64,000 bases of DNA from the NCBI GenBank assembly GCA_020740775.1, contig JAHEWK010000001.1, forward strand, positions 496,001 to 560,000, given 5' to 3'. The notes below the pieces were generated by a model. That model ran no database searches and was not told the origin of the DNA. It saw nothing but the letters and a program-made list of their open reading frames with translations. The stretch comes from Ilyonectria destructans. Lineage: Eukaryota > Ascomycota > Sordariomycetes > Hypocreales > Nectriaceae. How positions within the stretch are numbered: position 1 is the stretch's first letter; the number at the start of each line of letters is the position of its first letter. Of the stretch, positions 33,658 through 45,535 are shown piece by piece. A program made the position numbers and the translations under genes.

Positions 33658-35434
33658 CTAGTACACGTAGCGAAACTGCGACATCTCCTTATCGGTCTTG
33701 TCCAACGAACCGAAATCTAGGCTTCCCTGAGAATCACTGTTGATTTCCTCATTGCTAACACGGTCGCGACGACGATTCTCCCAGATAAGGTAGAATCGTA
33801 GGCTAAAACATGTTACCAATGCAACTCCATAGCAGATCATCATCGCCAGAAACCCGGAAGGATACGACGGGGCTTCATCATCAAAGAATAGCTGAGGTCC
33901 GATAATGTTTCCGGCGCAATATCCAATGAAGATCTGCGAACAACGAGAATTAGCATTGCTTGACTTCAACAGCGGACCGACATACCATAGCGTTGACAGT
34001 GGTTTTCTTTGTAAATCCACCAAAGTTTCCGGACGACATGGCCAAGGTCAGTGGGAAATTGGCACTGTATGCGACGGTGAGACAATATCCCATAAAGCGA
34101 GCCCAAATGTTTTCCGAAGAAATCTGTCGAACCATTGCAGCTCCGATAATTGAAACGCCAAGATTCCATGCCATCCAGTAGGTGCGAGTGTTGTGCAGCC
34201 ACGTGCTGCCTCCCGTTGCAAGGAGTACGAAGACAAACTGGAAAACAAAACTGATCATCTGGACAAGGAGGGTGTTGAGTGTGCTGAAACCGAATCCTTT
34301 AATCACGATAGAGCCGAACTGTTATAAGATGGTCAGCCATGAACTCCTTCCATTGTGGTGTTGTTCTTACGCTGTGCACTCCTCCGTTGGCAATCTGACT
34401 GCAGAGTTGGATTAAGAAGAGTCCCCAGGTTTTCAGGTCAAGCAATGCCTCGGTGCATTGGTACCACTTGAACTTGTCGCTCTTAATGCCGGTCATGTTA
34501 TCTTTGACTCGTGCAACGGCCTTTCGGCTGTCTTCTTCGCTCAGAAACCATGCCTTCATCGGGGTGTCCGGAAGTAGAAAGAAAATGGCAAACGACCAGG
34601 CTACCGTGATTGCTCCAAAAATGAGAAACACGGCCTAACGCATGTCAGTCTTATCGTTCTCGCTTTGTATCCGCTAGGAGGCAAACGAGATGACGAACCT
34701 TCCATGGAGCAATGCTCTGAACATGTCCAATACCATAAGCGACGACGCCACCAAAGATTCCTGCGCACGTGTTTCCAAGGAACCATGCGCCATGGCGTAG
34801 AGGCTGCTCGGATCGTTTATACCACATTGCAGTGACAACGCTAAGGCCTGGGGCGATGGCGGATTCAGCGACACCCAGAAAGAAGCGATTGGCCAACAAG
34901 CTTCCAGTGTTGAAAGTTACGGCGGTTAGCATCAATATGACTCCCCAGATGATTCTAGGTATGGAATGAGCATCGATCCAGCATTACAACAGGGGAAGCG
35001 GGAACGCACATGGATGCCGCAATTGTCTTGCCAATGGGAAACCGAACCATGATTACACCGGCTACATAGGATGCAATCAAGTATCCAAAGTAATAGATGC
35101 TGCTAGCCCATGAATATCCAGATCCTGAAAGCTCGAGGTCTGTTCGCAAGCCCATAATGGCAGTGTAACTGAGGGCAGATTTGTCTAGAAACTGAAACAT
35201 GTATGAAGCGGCCATTGCTGGGAGAAGGCTGCCATTTCGTTAGCTTGGACTCTACAATCAAAGCCGAATGCCAGTCTTGAATGAGATTGTCACTTACCAC
35301 ATGTCAATCCTGCGTAGAATTCTCTTGTCATCTTCTGCACTAAGCTCCTCATAATGGAGTTCGCCCTGAGCAATGTCTTTTGCAGTTTCGTCTGCGCATT
35401 GGGACTTGACGTCCACTGCTCGCATCTCAGACAT
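33658..35434 (-). CDS. MFS permease of the anion:cation symporter (Dal5-like) family
   Basis: Plasma-membrane carrier related to yeast Dal5 and Tna1 (allantoate, nicotinate, small peptides). About six exons, first near 35434-35300 and last near 33932-33658; total about 490 aa. Recognisable features are FLDKSALSYTAIMGLRTDL (helix 1), the RFFLGVAESAIAPGL segment, AGIFGGVVAYGI, FLSEEDSRKAVARV in the central loop, and YCAGNIIGPQLFF in helix 10. The start MSEMR was chosen because it gives the usual acidic tail. Substrates of this family are often organic acids, amides or ureides, which matches neighbours that hydrolyse amides and oxidise amines. Confidence 0.9.
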
Positions 35435-35924
35435 GATGAAATGGGAACGGTGCAGGCCCCTGGTGAGAGAAGATTGTAGATCTTTGTGGTGCTTGCGCGG
35501 GGTAAAGGCAGTGTATGAGGTAAATGAACTATGAAAGATGCATTCAACAAGTCTGCATTGGTGGTTGTCCTGAATAATATATGATTCAGGGAAAGGCATA
35601 CTGGGTTTCTTATTTCCCCGCAGTTATCTCCAGCAATCATGACAAGGCCCCAGGAATGTTAATCTTTGACCCGCCAAAACGATAAGAGATAGCAACAAGA
35701 TGTGTGCTTGGGTCTTCAGATAGCCGATGGTCGGGTATAATTAGTGCACACCGCTCAGAGTAGTATTCCATCGACGCTGTGGAGACGGCTTTATTCCCCT
35801 GCGAGTGCTAGATAACAACAGTACCACTTCGCTAAACTCGGAACAGAACAGTACTCGAGAATCTGATTTAGCCTAAGGGTATCCGTATTTATTAACATTA
35901 ATCATGTGAACTACTACTTACTTG
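35435..35924. other. Intergenic, no gene recognised
   Basis: About 0.5 kb upstream of the MFS gene and downstream of the next regulator. No motif was recognised. Confidence 0.45.
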
Positions 35925-37703
35925 CTAGATGACAAAGAGGCCCACTTCCCCAGACTGAAAACGCTCACGCACATTCACCCGCCTGCCCGACTGGATCTGC
36001 ATATCAACGACGCCGACTAGGAACCGATGGGCTCGTTCAAAGTTTTTGCCGAACCTGGTTATCGATTCAAGTCGTTCAAGGGCCCACTCGCGGTGGAGAA
36101 GGTCGTTTGTCTCCAATGCAACCATAAAGAGGGGCCAGGCGATTGGCATCATGGCCTCATCCCCGCCATGCTTGTACGTTTGGAATGCCAGGTTCATAAT
36201 CTGGCGTAGCGCGCTGGTTTGCCGTGGACATAGCCCTGCTTCATCATCGGGCCGCGTTAGACGGAGAAAATCCAGCACCACGGCGTAGAAATGCGGCACG
36301 ACACTTCGGATATTGGCCACCAGCCGATGCGAGTTGTCGGTGGTGACCGATAGTTCCGCAGCTACCTCCATCAGCTCGCTAAACTTGTTGCTAACTTCTT
36401 GGATGGAGAGTTCGACAACCAAGGCACGTTCCTTTGCACTGGCCGCATCGCATTCGTAGAGCTTCGCGAGCTGTGCTATCATAAAACGCAGCTGGGTGCA
36501 CGCTCCCAAAAGAGAGTAGACACTTCGATTCTCCACGTCATCAAGCAACTCACTTTGGGGATAGTTTTCACCCCAAGTCGTTCTGTAGAGCGGATTCGAG
36601 AACCGGTGCAGTTTATCAAAACTCTCCAACGGTTGAAACCGGCTAGTAGCGCCATCGGTTCCATTATTTCCACCCATCAGCTTGAACAGCATTGCGTTCA
36701 GCTCTCCGCCAACTCCACAAGATGCCGCTGCGGCATCAAAAAGGGCGATCCAGACTATCAATCGAGCAGAATAGAGAGATAGTGGTTTGCAGCCGGGCGC
36801 TTGTTGTGTCATTTGTGTGGATGCCGATGTCAATGCCCTTGAATGGCCTCCCGACGAAGGAGATGACAGCAGTAGTTTGTCATTGCATCGGTGCTTTAGG
36901 ATCAAGGCCGCACCGCTCAGGTGGTTTGCGACGCCCGTACATCTCTCGTCACCATATTTTTGTTCATATAGAAGCATTAGATATAATGCCGTATGAATCG
37001 AGTCAAGATCCAGCCGCTCACTATCGTCATCCCCAACCAGGTCGGCCATCATCTTCAAGGCACTCGAGTAATGCCAGAGAGGGGACCCAATACCTCGATT
37101 GTCTTCGGTTTGCATGTTGCGTCGGAACTCCATCTCTCTTCCACCAACAGCGAGAATCATGTGCATGACGATGGGATCCACCTGTGCAATGCCGAACATG
37201 ATGGAATAGAGCGAATAGTCTGGGTTTTTTGTGTGGTGCAGCTTCGCAAAGGATGTCCGAAAATATCGAATTGACTCGTGGTCTGCTGATGTGAAGACGA
37301 CAGAGGAGGCTCCGGTAGCTGGCGCTGGGATGCAAGATGTCGATAGGGATCGCGACTCATTCTGTTCGATTAATGATTGAAGCCGATTCCGTGCCAGTCG
37401 TTGAAAGCATGCGACGTTTGTTCCATCTTCGGCCGTTGGAGTGTGTCTGCTCCGTGATTGAATCGCGAGACTTCTGTTCTTGGAAGCCTTCCTCCTTGGA
37501 ATGTAATCGCACAAGAGGCTCAATCTCAAACATCGCCGACATTGAGGTGTTGCCTCGTCGCATTTGACCTTCTTTGCCCTGCACGTCCAGCATCCCTTGC
37601 GTGAGCGCGCCGCGTTCCGCCCCTCTCCCTGTCGGCACAACTCGGGCGACAACGGCGAGCCGGGACTGGCGCTGCTTTTTTCTGCGGCATATTCGAAACT
37701 CAT
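35925..37703 (-). CDS. Zn2Cys6 transcription factor
   Basis: Intronless regulator of 592 aa. The cluster is textbook: GCWTCRAKKVKCDEATPQC followed by RRC and LLCDY, spacing C-x2-C-x6-C-x6-C-x2-C-x6-C at about residues 40-67. A basic segment (RRKASKNRSLAIQSRSRH) follows. The downstream region matches the fungal_trans_2 type with YFRTSFAKLHHTKNPDYS-like sequence and a C-terminus VRERFQSGEVGLFVI. The frame is open upstream to 37787, so a 28-residue longer form is possible; I chose MSFEY. It is divergent from the amidohydrolase gene with a 507-base shared spacer, which suggests direct control. Confidence 0.88.
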   Translation of the reverse strand: MSFEYAAEKSSASPGSPLSPELCRQGEGRNAARSRKGCWTCRAKKVKCDEATPQCRRCLRLSLLCDYIPRRKASKNRSLAIQSRSRHTPTAEDGTNVACFQRLARNRLQSLIEQNESRSLSTSCIPAPATGASSVVFTSADHESIRYFRTSFAKLHHTKNPDYSLYSIMFGIAQVDPIVMHMILAVGGREMEFRRNMQTEDNRGIGSPLWHYSSALKMMADLVGDDDSERLDLDSIHTALYLMLLYEQKYGDERCTGVANHLSGAALILKHRCNDKLLLSSPSSGGHSRALTSASTQMTQQAPGCKPLSLYSARLIVWIALFDAAAASCGVGGELNAMLFKLMGGNNGTDGATSRFQPLESFDKLHRFSNPLYRTTWGENYPQSELLDDVENRSVYSLLGACTQLRFMIAQLAKLYECDAASAKERALVVELSIQEVSNKFSELMEVAAELSVTTDNSHRLVANIRSVVPHFYAVVLDFLRLTRPDDEAGLCPRQTSALRQIMNLAFQTYKHGGDEAMMPIAWPLFMVALETNDLLHREWALERLESITRFGKNFERAHRFLVGVVDMQIQSGRRVNVRERFQSGEVGLFVI

Positions 37704-38210
37704 GTTGGCAGGCAAGAACTCGATAGCTTTGAGATGGCGACTGGGATGCAACTCGCGTGGTTGGGTGATTGTGGAGAGGGGAAGCATCGGCGTGGAGTTC
37801 TGTGGCCGAAGGTCGCGATAACCGATAAAGCCGACCGACGGCTAATCGATGATCGACAATGGGCTTATCATGTGCCAAAGTGTGAGAGTGGAGTCAGATG
37901 ATGGCTTTCTTCACGGACGAACTAGATGTGATAAGCTCGTTGTCGACCAGGATCTTGAAATAAGTGGATTGCCGAGCGTCGGCTGTACATGGTGCGTGGC
38001 GTAACGTTCTGGAACTCCATCGACACGATTTACAAGTCTAGGTCGGATTCGCCACATAAACAGAGGAGTGACGCTATGGTCGTGTTAGTGACGTAAATGC
38101 TTAAAAGCCTTACATGATGTAAGAAATCTCCAGGATTCATCTTCATTTCCCCTCACTCCATTCCTGAATTCCATAAACTCGGCTGGACACTTCCTTTCCC
38201 TAAGCACATA
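37704..38210. promoter_or_regulatory. Divergent promoter of Zn2Cys6 factor and M20 amidohydrolase
   Basis: A 507-base spacer between divergent starts. Several CGG and CCG triplets occur, as expected for a Zn2Cys6 target, but no clear inverted pair was confirmed by eye. Confidence 0.3.
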
Positions 38211-39581
38211 ATGACTGAGATCAAAGAGGGCGAACCTATCAGACCCGGTCGCTGCCATGGGACTCAACCAGCTTCACAAATGGGTTCGAACGAGTCGTCA
38301 CCTGGAGTCATCGAGACGGCACGCGCCATCATCGACCAAAGCCTTGACAAGTTAAGTCCATTGCTACATCAAAATATCAACAAATTCCTCCACGCAAATC
38401 CCGAAACAGGATATCAAGAGTTTCTTGCCCACAATACTCTCACGGGGTACCTCGAGGACCAGGGATTCAAGGTCAAAAAGCAGACCTATGGCCTTGAGAC
38501 CAGCTTTGAAGCCGAGATTGGAGAGGGTGGACGGCTTGTCGTATTTTGTGCCGAGTACGATGCCCTCCCCACGATAGGACACGCCTGTGGCCACAACCTG
38601 ATCGCAACTTCGTCTCTCGCTGCCTTTTTGGGAGCCGCTCGTGCTATGACAGAGCTGAAAATCCCCGGTCGTTTACGCATTCTGGGTACGCCTGCAGAAG
38701 AAGGCGGCGGCGGCAAAGCGAAACTCATTGACGCTGGCGCTTTCGATCCTCCACAAGATATCGCAGCCGCCATCATGGCGCATCCTGTGGCAGCGCACCA
38801 GATCGGAAGCAGCGGTGACTCTTCCGGCCTCGCGGGCTTCAAGCTCATCGCAAGCCACAAACTGCGTGTCGAGTTTAGAGGCAAGACAGCCCATGCGGCT
38901 GGTGAACCGTGGAATGGAGTAAATGCGCTTGACGCAGCAGTTGCGGCATACAATAATGTGGCATTGCTGCGACAGCAGATCCAGCCTGATGAACGGATTC
39001 ATGGCGTCATAGAGGCTGGTGGTACGGTTCCCAACGTCATCACCGAATACACTCGAATGAACTGGAATATCCGAAGCCCGACGATGAAGCGGTGCAATGA
39101 CTTGCTACGTCGGGTAAAGGCGTGCTTCGAGGCTGGAGCTGCGGCTACTGGTTGCTCTATTAGTTACATCCCGTATGCAACTCCCAGGTCCTCGTTCCTC
39201 AAGAAACTTCACTAACGTGCTCATAGGTCACCGACGTACATGAATCTCCGCGTCAACGACACGCTCTGCAAAACATACGTGGACGAGATGGCAGTTCTGG
39301 GCGAAAATATCATGCTTCGGCAGACCAAGAACTTCAATGCTTCGACAGACATGGGCAACGTGTCTCATCTAGTGCCCAGTTTTCACGGCGCTTTTGCGAT
39401 CCCAGCAAGTCCGGATATCTCTGCTCATAACCCAGGATTCACCGCTGCCGCTGGAACGGACGAGGCACACGCAGCGGCAATCAAGTGCGCAAAGGGTATG
39501 GCGATTCTTGCTATACGTGTTATTATTGAGGATTCAGTTGCGACAGGTGCGAGAAGCGACTTTGGACTAGAGGATGAGTGA
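38211..39581 (+). CDS. M20D-family amidohydrolase / dipeptidase (PM20D2-like)
   Basis: Metal-dependent hydrolase that cleaves N-acyl amino acids or small amide-linked conjugates (relatives: PM20D2, aminobenzoyl-glutamate hydrolase, IAA-amino acid hydrolases). Two exons (38211-39172, 39227-39581) give 438 aa. Metal-site motifs are GHACGHN, TPAEEGGGGK and MAHP; the HAA motif in KTAHAAGEPWNG lies in the dimerisation domain. ASTDMGNVSH and SPDISAHNPGF occur in the C-terminal catalytic part. No signal peptide is present. It closes the amine-related block and shares a promoter region with the factor upstream. It could release the free amine from an amide storage or conjugated form. Confidence 0.92.
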
Positions 39582-39674
39582 TTGAGCCTGTAACACGATG
39601 CGAGTCTCTTCTATTCTTCCGAGACTGCTCCTCAGATTGACTAGTTTCAAACCAGATGTAATTAAATATACAGC

Positions 39675-42600
39675 CTATGCATAGCTAAGTCGATCCTTGG
39701 TCCATCCAGGTCTCAGGTAACTACTCTCAAATCCCATGTCAAAGCTGGTAGAATGAGTATAGTTAAGCATCCACTCCACGTTCATCTCAACTCCCTCACT
39801 CGCCTGACTCCACACCGTCACTACGATGGAATTATCGCCATGGTAGTCGAGAATGCCAGGCGGCACGGGGAAATCAATCTGGTGTCCGATGTACGGGCTG
39901 AACCTGCCGTACTGATATCCGTTCACGAAGAGCAGAGCGCGTAGACGGTTCGTGTATTCGGGCTTGCTGGGGGTAAAGGTATCGTCTGAAGTTGCTGTGA
40001 GGCGGAAAGAGATGGAAACATCGATACCCTTGGGCACGTCAAGAGGTGCGACGGTGCGGAACACGCGGACACCGGCGGAGGGAACGACGAGGGTAGTGGT
40101 GCTGCTGGGGAGGTCGGTCCAGTCGTCATCGGGGTATTCCGGGAGATGCATGCCTACTCGCTCGGCATAGAGTCCTCCTTCGTTGAACGGGCCTCGCATG
40201 GGATCGATGTTGTCCTCCAGTCCAGCGTTACCGGCAATCCGCCACTCAGTGAAGCTATAGTCACTCCCCGAGCCGACGAGAGTTGCGTTGGTGATGCCAC
40301 GAGGGTCAATCGCCGCGGAACGTAGCTCGTGACCACTTTGGTCCATCAACACGACCAACACATTCTCGCCATCATCCTTGAGCGTAGCATTGCCAAAGGA
40401 AAAGGTTCCCGAGTGCGAGCCGAGGTACGACAGGCCGTAGTAAGAGCCGATGTAGTCCGAGTTGAGCCAGACGGAATAACCAAAAGCAAATCCGCCAATA
40501 AGATCGAGAAAGACACCCGTTGGGGGCTTCTTCGTGCTGGGGAAAGTTGCTCTGTAGATGCTGTTTCCGTAGTGGACCTTGTAGTCGTCAACGTATAAGA
40601 CCGGGTTGTTGCCCGCAGGCTTGGTCGGGTTGGGAGTCTCTGTGTTGTTGGCAACTGGAAATGGTTAGATTGATCGTCGTATCACATGCTTCTCAGGGAG
40701 TTAACACTTACCAACCCAACCATCCGAAGTTGGCTTATAATCATTGGCAATCTCGGGAAGACTGCCGGCCCACGCCCAGGGACCTAGAGCTGGAAGCTTC
40801 ACAGTCGAAGGACCTTTGATGGAGGCAACGTAAACTGGGCCGTCACGCGATTTGATTGGAACCTTTTCTCCATTCCAAGTGATGGAACGCAGCTTCTCAG
40901 GGCCAAACACTGTGATTGTCTGTGCCTCTTCCTCGTCGCCAGTGAGGGCAAGCACTCGCTTCTTCTCGTCATATACCGCAGAACGGACAAGATAAGGGCC
41001 CTGGACAAAAACTAGAAACGATCAGCCACTATTTTTATATGTTAATGTAATTAACTTACCAGTGTTGTTAACAGGCGCAAACGGATCGTTGTTCAAAGTT
41101 GGCACCCAGAAACGATACGCCGTCTCTCGATCAAGCATCAGGATACGTGTACCATCATTCAGCTTAATGGAGTTCATGCCCGCCTTCTGGGTGTATGAGA
41201 CTGTGATTCCCTTCTTCTCGTCGCGTACCGTCACGGATTTCTTCGTGGCAGCGCGCAACACCTTGGCTTTAGACGCGCCCCTGATGGCAAACTCGCCAGA
41301 CTCGCCCTGAGGCAACCAAAACGCGAGGATCTGCTTGCCGTCAATAGTAGTATAGCTAAGCACCTCAGCAGTCGAGTAAAGCAGCTTCTTGTCGCCGAAT
41401 TTGAAGTCGGTAACGAGGACCTTCGCCTCGTGGCCGTCGATCTTAATGTAATTGCCGAACCGGGGGATGGTGAGCTCGCCCTCAGATGTGTCGACTGTGA
41501 GACGGAGTGTCTCGACAGTTCCTGACGATGAGTCGTCGTGTCTAACCACATAAAATGCAGCGTCGGTCTCGGGGTTTCTAAGTTCAGAGGCTCTGATAAC
41601 GTCGTTGGTGGTGTAGTTGGTTCCATAGCCCACTCGATCAGTGTTCGCCAAATCATGGGCGACCCTAGTGAAAAGGACAAGAAGCTTTGTCTCGTAGTAC
41701 TTGTCCCAAAGGGCGCGATTCTCAGACACCGGTGAGGAGTAGTCGTAGCTCGTTGCCACAACAGGGCAAGCTGAATGTCCCCAGTTGGTCCCGCCAAACA
41801 TCATGTAGAGCGAGATGGCTGTGACGCGCTGGGAGATGAGGTCACGATAGAAGAGATTCGCAAATTCGGAGCCAATATCTGCCGGACATCCGCCTTGAGG
41901 GCCTCCCCAAGGGTTGTACGATCCGCCTTGGAATTCGGGCATAAAGTTCGGCTGCTTCGGCGACTGGACGGTGAAGTAGTTGTAGTACTCGGCCGTCTTG
42001 TAGGCCTTGTATTCGCCATTTGTGCCAGTACACTCGCTGAGGTTGCAGCTCCAGCACGAAGGGTAACTGTCCAATCCAACGACATCGACATTACCAGTGG
42101 CATTGGAGAAGTCCTTGGACCAGGAGTACCCATTCATATTGGGGGCATTGTGAGCCAGCGGGACATCAATGCCACTGCCACGGGCACTGTCCTCAAGCAA
42201 CTGCATGTAGTTTGCAATAGTTCGGTTCAGTACTCGATTGGCAATGTTTTTCCATTGGCCGTTGAGCTCGTTCTCAATTTGAAACATGATGACATTGCCG
42301 CCGTTGGTGATGAGGTGTGGCTTAACAATACTGGAAATTTCTTCCCAGTACGGTTTCCAAGCTGCAGTGTACCTTTTGTCATCGTTACGGAGATCACCAT
42401 ACTCACCCGTCGTCAGCCACAGCGGAAAGCCGCCAGCGTTGGTCTCGGCATTGACGTAGGGGCCAGGGCGCATGATGACGTACATGCCGAGCTCCTTGGC
42501 CAGGGTCATGATGGACGTAAGGTTATGGCTACCATTGGTGAAATCCAAGGCATCCGGTGATGCGCTGTGGTAACCCCATGATGTGTAGATGGAGAAGGTA

Positions 42601-43059
42601 TTGAAGCTAAGATCTTGTTAGTCACATAAGCACTTAAGACGAAGGCTTGAGATTGACTCACCCAGCCGCCTTGATCTTTTCAAGTAGATCTCGCCAAAGT
42701 TCGGGTCTACAAATGGCTATTAGAGAGCAATTGGCAATTTTTCCGGCCAACTTACACTGGAAATCTCCACGGGTGGAACTAAAACACATGAGCAAAGCGA
42801 ATTGAACTGAGGGGAGCAATATTTACTCACCTCGCCGGAAAATATGAACAGTCTCTGGCCATTGACGAAATAGCTGTGGTGGTCCCTATAAACCTCTGTC
42901 AGACCATGCAAAGTTCAAAAGCATCTGGCGTGGGTCTAACCATTGCACAACTTCATTCAAACCATTGTCAAGTATCGGCCACTCTGTTTCCTGCGTCAAA
43001 GCCGGAGCAACGAGAGACGCAAGTCCCGCAAGCCCCAGACCGAACTTGGAGAGCTTCAT
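39675..43059 (-). CDS. lacA: Secreted GH35 beta-galactosidase
   Basis: Extracellular enzyme removing terminal beta-galactose from plant-wall galactans and oligosaccharides. Seven exons with five short ones at the 5' end (43059-42941, 42885-42831, 42778-42756, 42706-42662, then 42606 to about 41060, about 41012-40712, about 40650-39675); about 1,020 aa. A signal peptide starts at [10 protein letters not shown]. The GH35 core has [26 protein letters not shown], the acid/base Glu in FQIENELNG and the nucleophile Glu in [14 protein letters not shown] and the beta-galactosidase jelly-roll domains follow. Many NxS/T sites are present. The symbol follows Aspergillus homologues; orthology was not tested. 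Confidence 0.93.
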
Positions 43060-44233
43060 TGTCGCAACTGGAGGTTTGTAGAAGCAACCTGACTGGATTC
43101 CATCGTGGCATTCTGTTCAAGGTCCAATCGAGTTTTTATCTTCATTGTTGACTTTGCGCTTGCTGCATAAATCGGGCCGAGTCGGCGCAGAGAACCATCT
43201 GTTCCTGCTTATTGTCCCTCCAATGAGCCTTGCGGATTGCTTTTAGCCTCGATGACGTTGCAGCCGAGCTTGTGATCGACAAGGGGGTCGGCTGGATTCG
43301 GCAGTCGAACGACCAACAAGCACGAGTTTGATTTGAACGGCTCAAACGAGAGGGAAAAAAACTGGGCATGGTTCATTCCCCGCCTCACCGCTAAGGACAT
43401 GGCGATATTTAGTGCGGGGTTTCGGCATGTTGACTACCGAGTTGGTTTCTGCTGGTGCCATTCATCAACTGGTTGATTTCTTGGTCAAACGAGATGACTT
43501 TATGGACTTCATTTTCTGGCATCTTTCTCAGTCACGCACGTAGGAGCGGCTCGTGGAACGGTTAATTATATGTACAACGTACTATTTCGTTTATTGAACT
43601 ATTCCTTTGCGTTTTCTTTTTTGTTCTTGTTAGCAACTGGAATAATTACGCCGTGGAGTACGAGACGAATGATTCTGTGGAGGTAGCGGATGACTGATGC
43701 CGAACTAGGGCAGACTGAAGAAAATTTTCATAGGTATAGTTGCGAGTGAAGGGGCAGCAACATTCCTAGAAGCTCGAAGCAATATATATAGGAGGAATCA
43801 CGTACAGAATTCGGAGAATGATTATTTGATCAGTTCGATGTCAATTGATCATCACATCACCAACCCTCAAGTTTGAAGATGCGGGGTAATGTTCGCTTAG
43901 AAATTTTCTGGTCCAAGCTTCTTGATGCCACACCCCACAGGTGTGGATAGACGTGCATTTATGCATCTCATACGAAGTCACGTCATATTTTTATCAATGT
44001 CCCCTCTGATTTCCTTTTATTCCCGAGTTGTTCTATCTTATCGGACGATACGTATCTGGCGTAACGTGGTGTAAGTGGAAATGTGGAGGGGATCTAGAAG
44101 TGCCTTGTCTGGAATGTACGATTTCAACATCATTTACTTACCTTGACCAGACAATACCCGACTAAACTGCTTTGCCTACAGCTCAGAGGTAGTAAAGTAT
44201 TTATCCTAAATCTTGCCTATTGTTTCAATCTAG

Positions 44234-44267
44234 CATCCAGCTGCGAGAAGCATCCAGCTGCGAGAAG
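44234..44267 (+). repeat. Two direct copies of a 17-base unit
   Basis: The unit catccagctgcgagaag occurs twice head to tail with no spacer, followed by the first few bases of a third copy. It looks like a recent local duplication. Confidence 0.8.
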
Positions 44268-45366
44268 CATCCCAGTTCTTACTCATAATGGAAGTCGTAT
44301 TGAAATATCTACCATTTCAACGCAGCTTACCCTATACCTGACTGTATGTTTTGCCACGTCCCGAAGAGAAAACTATCTAAATTTGACAGGACTTTCGGTG
44401 CGGATTAATTCATGGGCGGCCGGAAGAAATTGCTATTTTCTACCGGAGCTTATTTTGAAGTGTCATTTGAGGCCGGCATCGGCGACGGCAAGAAAGACTG
44501 CCACTAGTCGCGTTTCCCTCCAACACTATGTCCTCGTAAATCCGAAAGTTTCACTAGAGTATTTTACTGGCTTCCAATGTCTTGACATCTACAGCACGTT
44601 TTGATGACACATTATAAACCCCAAGTCTGGGTAGAATGAGAAGGAATTCGGGGACAAACGAAACGCCGGAAATGTCTCTGACAGGCAGGGTTCCCCCATC
44701 CGGGAAAACCGTCAACGTGTGGATCGTGTCAAGGTCATGTATGAGACAGGACTTAAGCTTAAATCGTACGTTTCGGTACAGTCGGAAAAGGTTATTAAGG
44801 GGGCGGAGAAGGCTCAAGAGCTAATTAACGGCTGGGGTTTTATACGACGTCACCTGTAAGCCGTCAGTTGCCAAGCACGCAAAGACCCTGGGCGCATATT
44901 GACCAGCTAGCCCTGATCCGCCGTTCTGAGACGTGCTTAGCTACCCCCATTCCGGTAATGGAGATCTACACTCCGAACAGGGTGGTAGCCGCGCTGCATA
45001 CCAGTTTCAAATCCATCTATCAAGCTCGTTGTTTGTGCTTCGCAAAGTTTTGGCCCCGATTTTCCACCAACCGCCAAGCATCCCGGTTTTAAATGCACCA
45101 ATGACGCCTCGACAGCGACTTATGTACGCCGTTGCATTCGGTCTCCGGATCACCTGCGTTTCGAATTTAGGGTAACGGATACAGTTTTTAGGCCAGATCG
45201 GATACGTTACGGCTCGAAAACAACTTTAATTCCTAATTCGGCATGTCTAAAGTACCCCAGAGCGGCGAAGCCATGATGTTGTCGTGATCGCGTAGTGTAA
45301 GCAACTGTACCAACAGGGGCTGGTCGTATTCTCTGTCGTAGAAACCTCACATAGGGGTTGGATGAG

Positions 45367-45373
45367 TATAAAA
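45367..45373 (+). promoter_or_regulatory. TATA box of the pectate lyase gene
   Basis: TATAAAA about 165 bases upstream of the start codon, followed by a pyrimidine-rich leader typical of highly expressed fungal secreted-enzyme genes. Confidence 0.5.
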
Positions 45374-45535
45374 CTGGCTTGTTTCGTCCTCTTCATCATC
45401 TCGGCTTTGTTCAACATACTCTTCTTCTCAACTCGCCTGGCCGACTCTTCAACCTCCTTTCACTTTCACTTCACTTGCCTCCTTATTCATCAACTTGCCA
45501 TCTCCCAGTCCCGCAATTACTCTCACCTCTTCACC

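Larger units (their letters stand above)
43060..45535. other. 2.5 kb intergenic region, no gene recognised
   Basis: Large spacer between two extracellular carbohydrate-enzyme genes that point away from each other, so it includes both promoters. A 153-codon frame at 44143-44604 has no motif and contains a tandem duplication; I do not call it. The rest is moderately AT-rich. Confidence 0.45.

Noticed and set aside
41775..42560. 261-codon frame antisense to the GH35 gene
   Set aside because: Shadow of conserved beta-galactosidase coding sequence.
44143..44604. 153-codon open frame on the plus strand
   Set aside because: No motif, no good splice partners, and a 17-base tandem duplication inside it; composition resembles the surrounding spacer.
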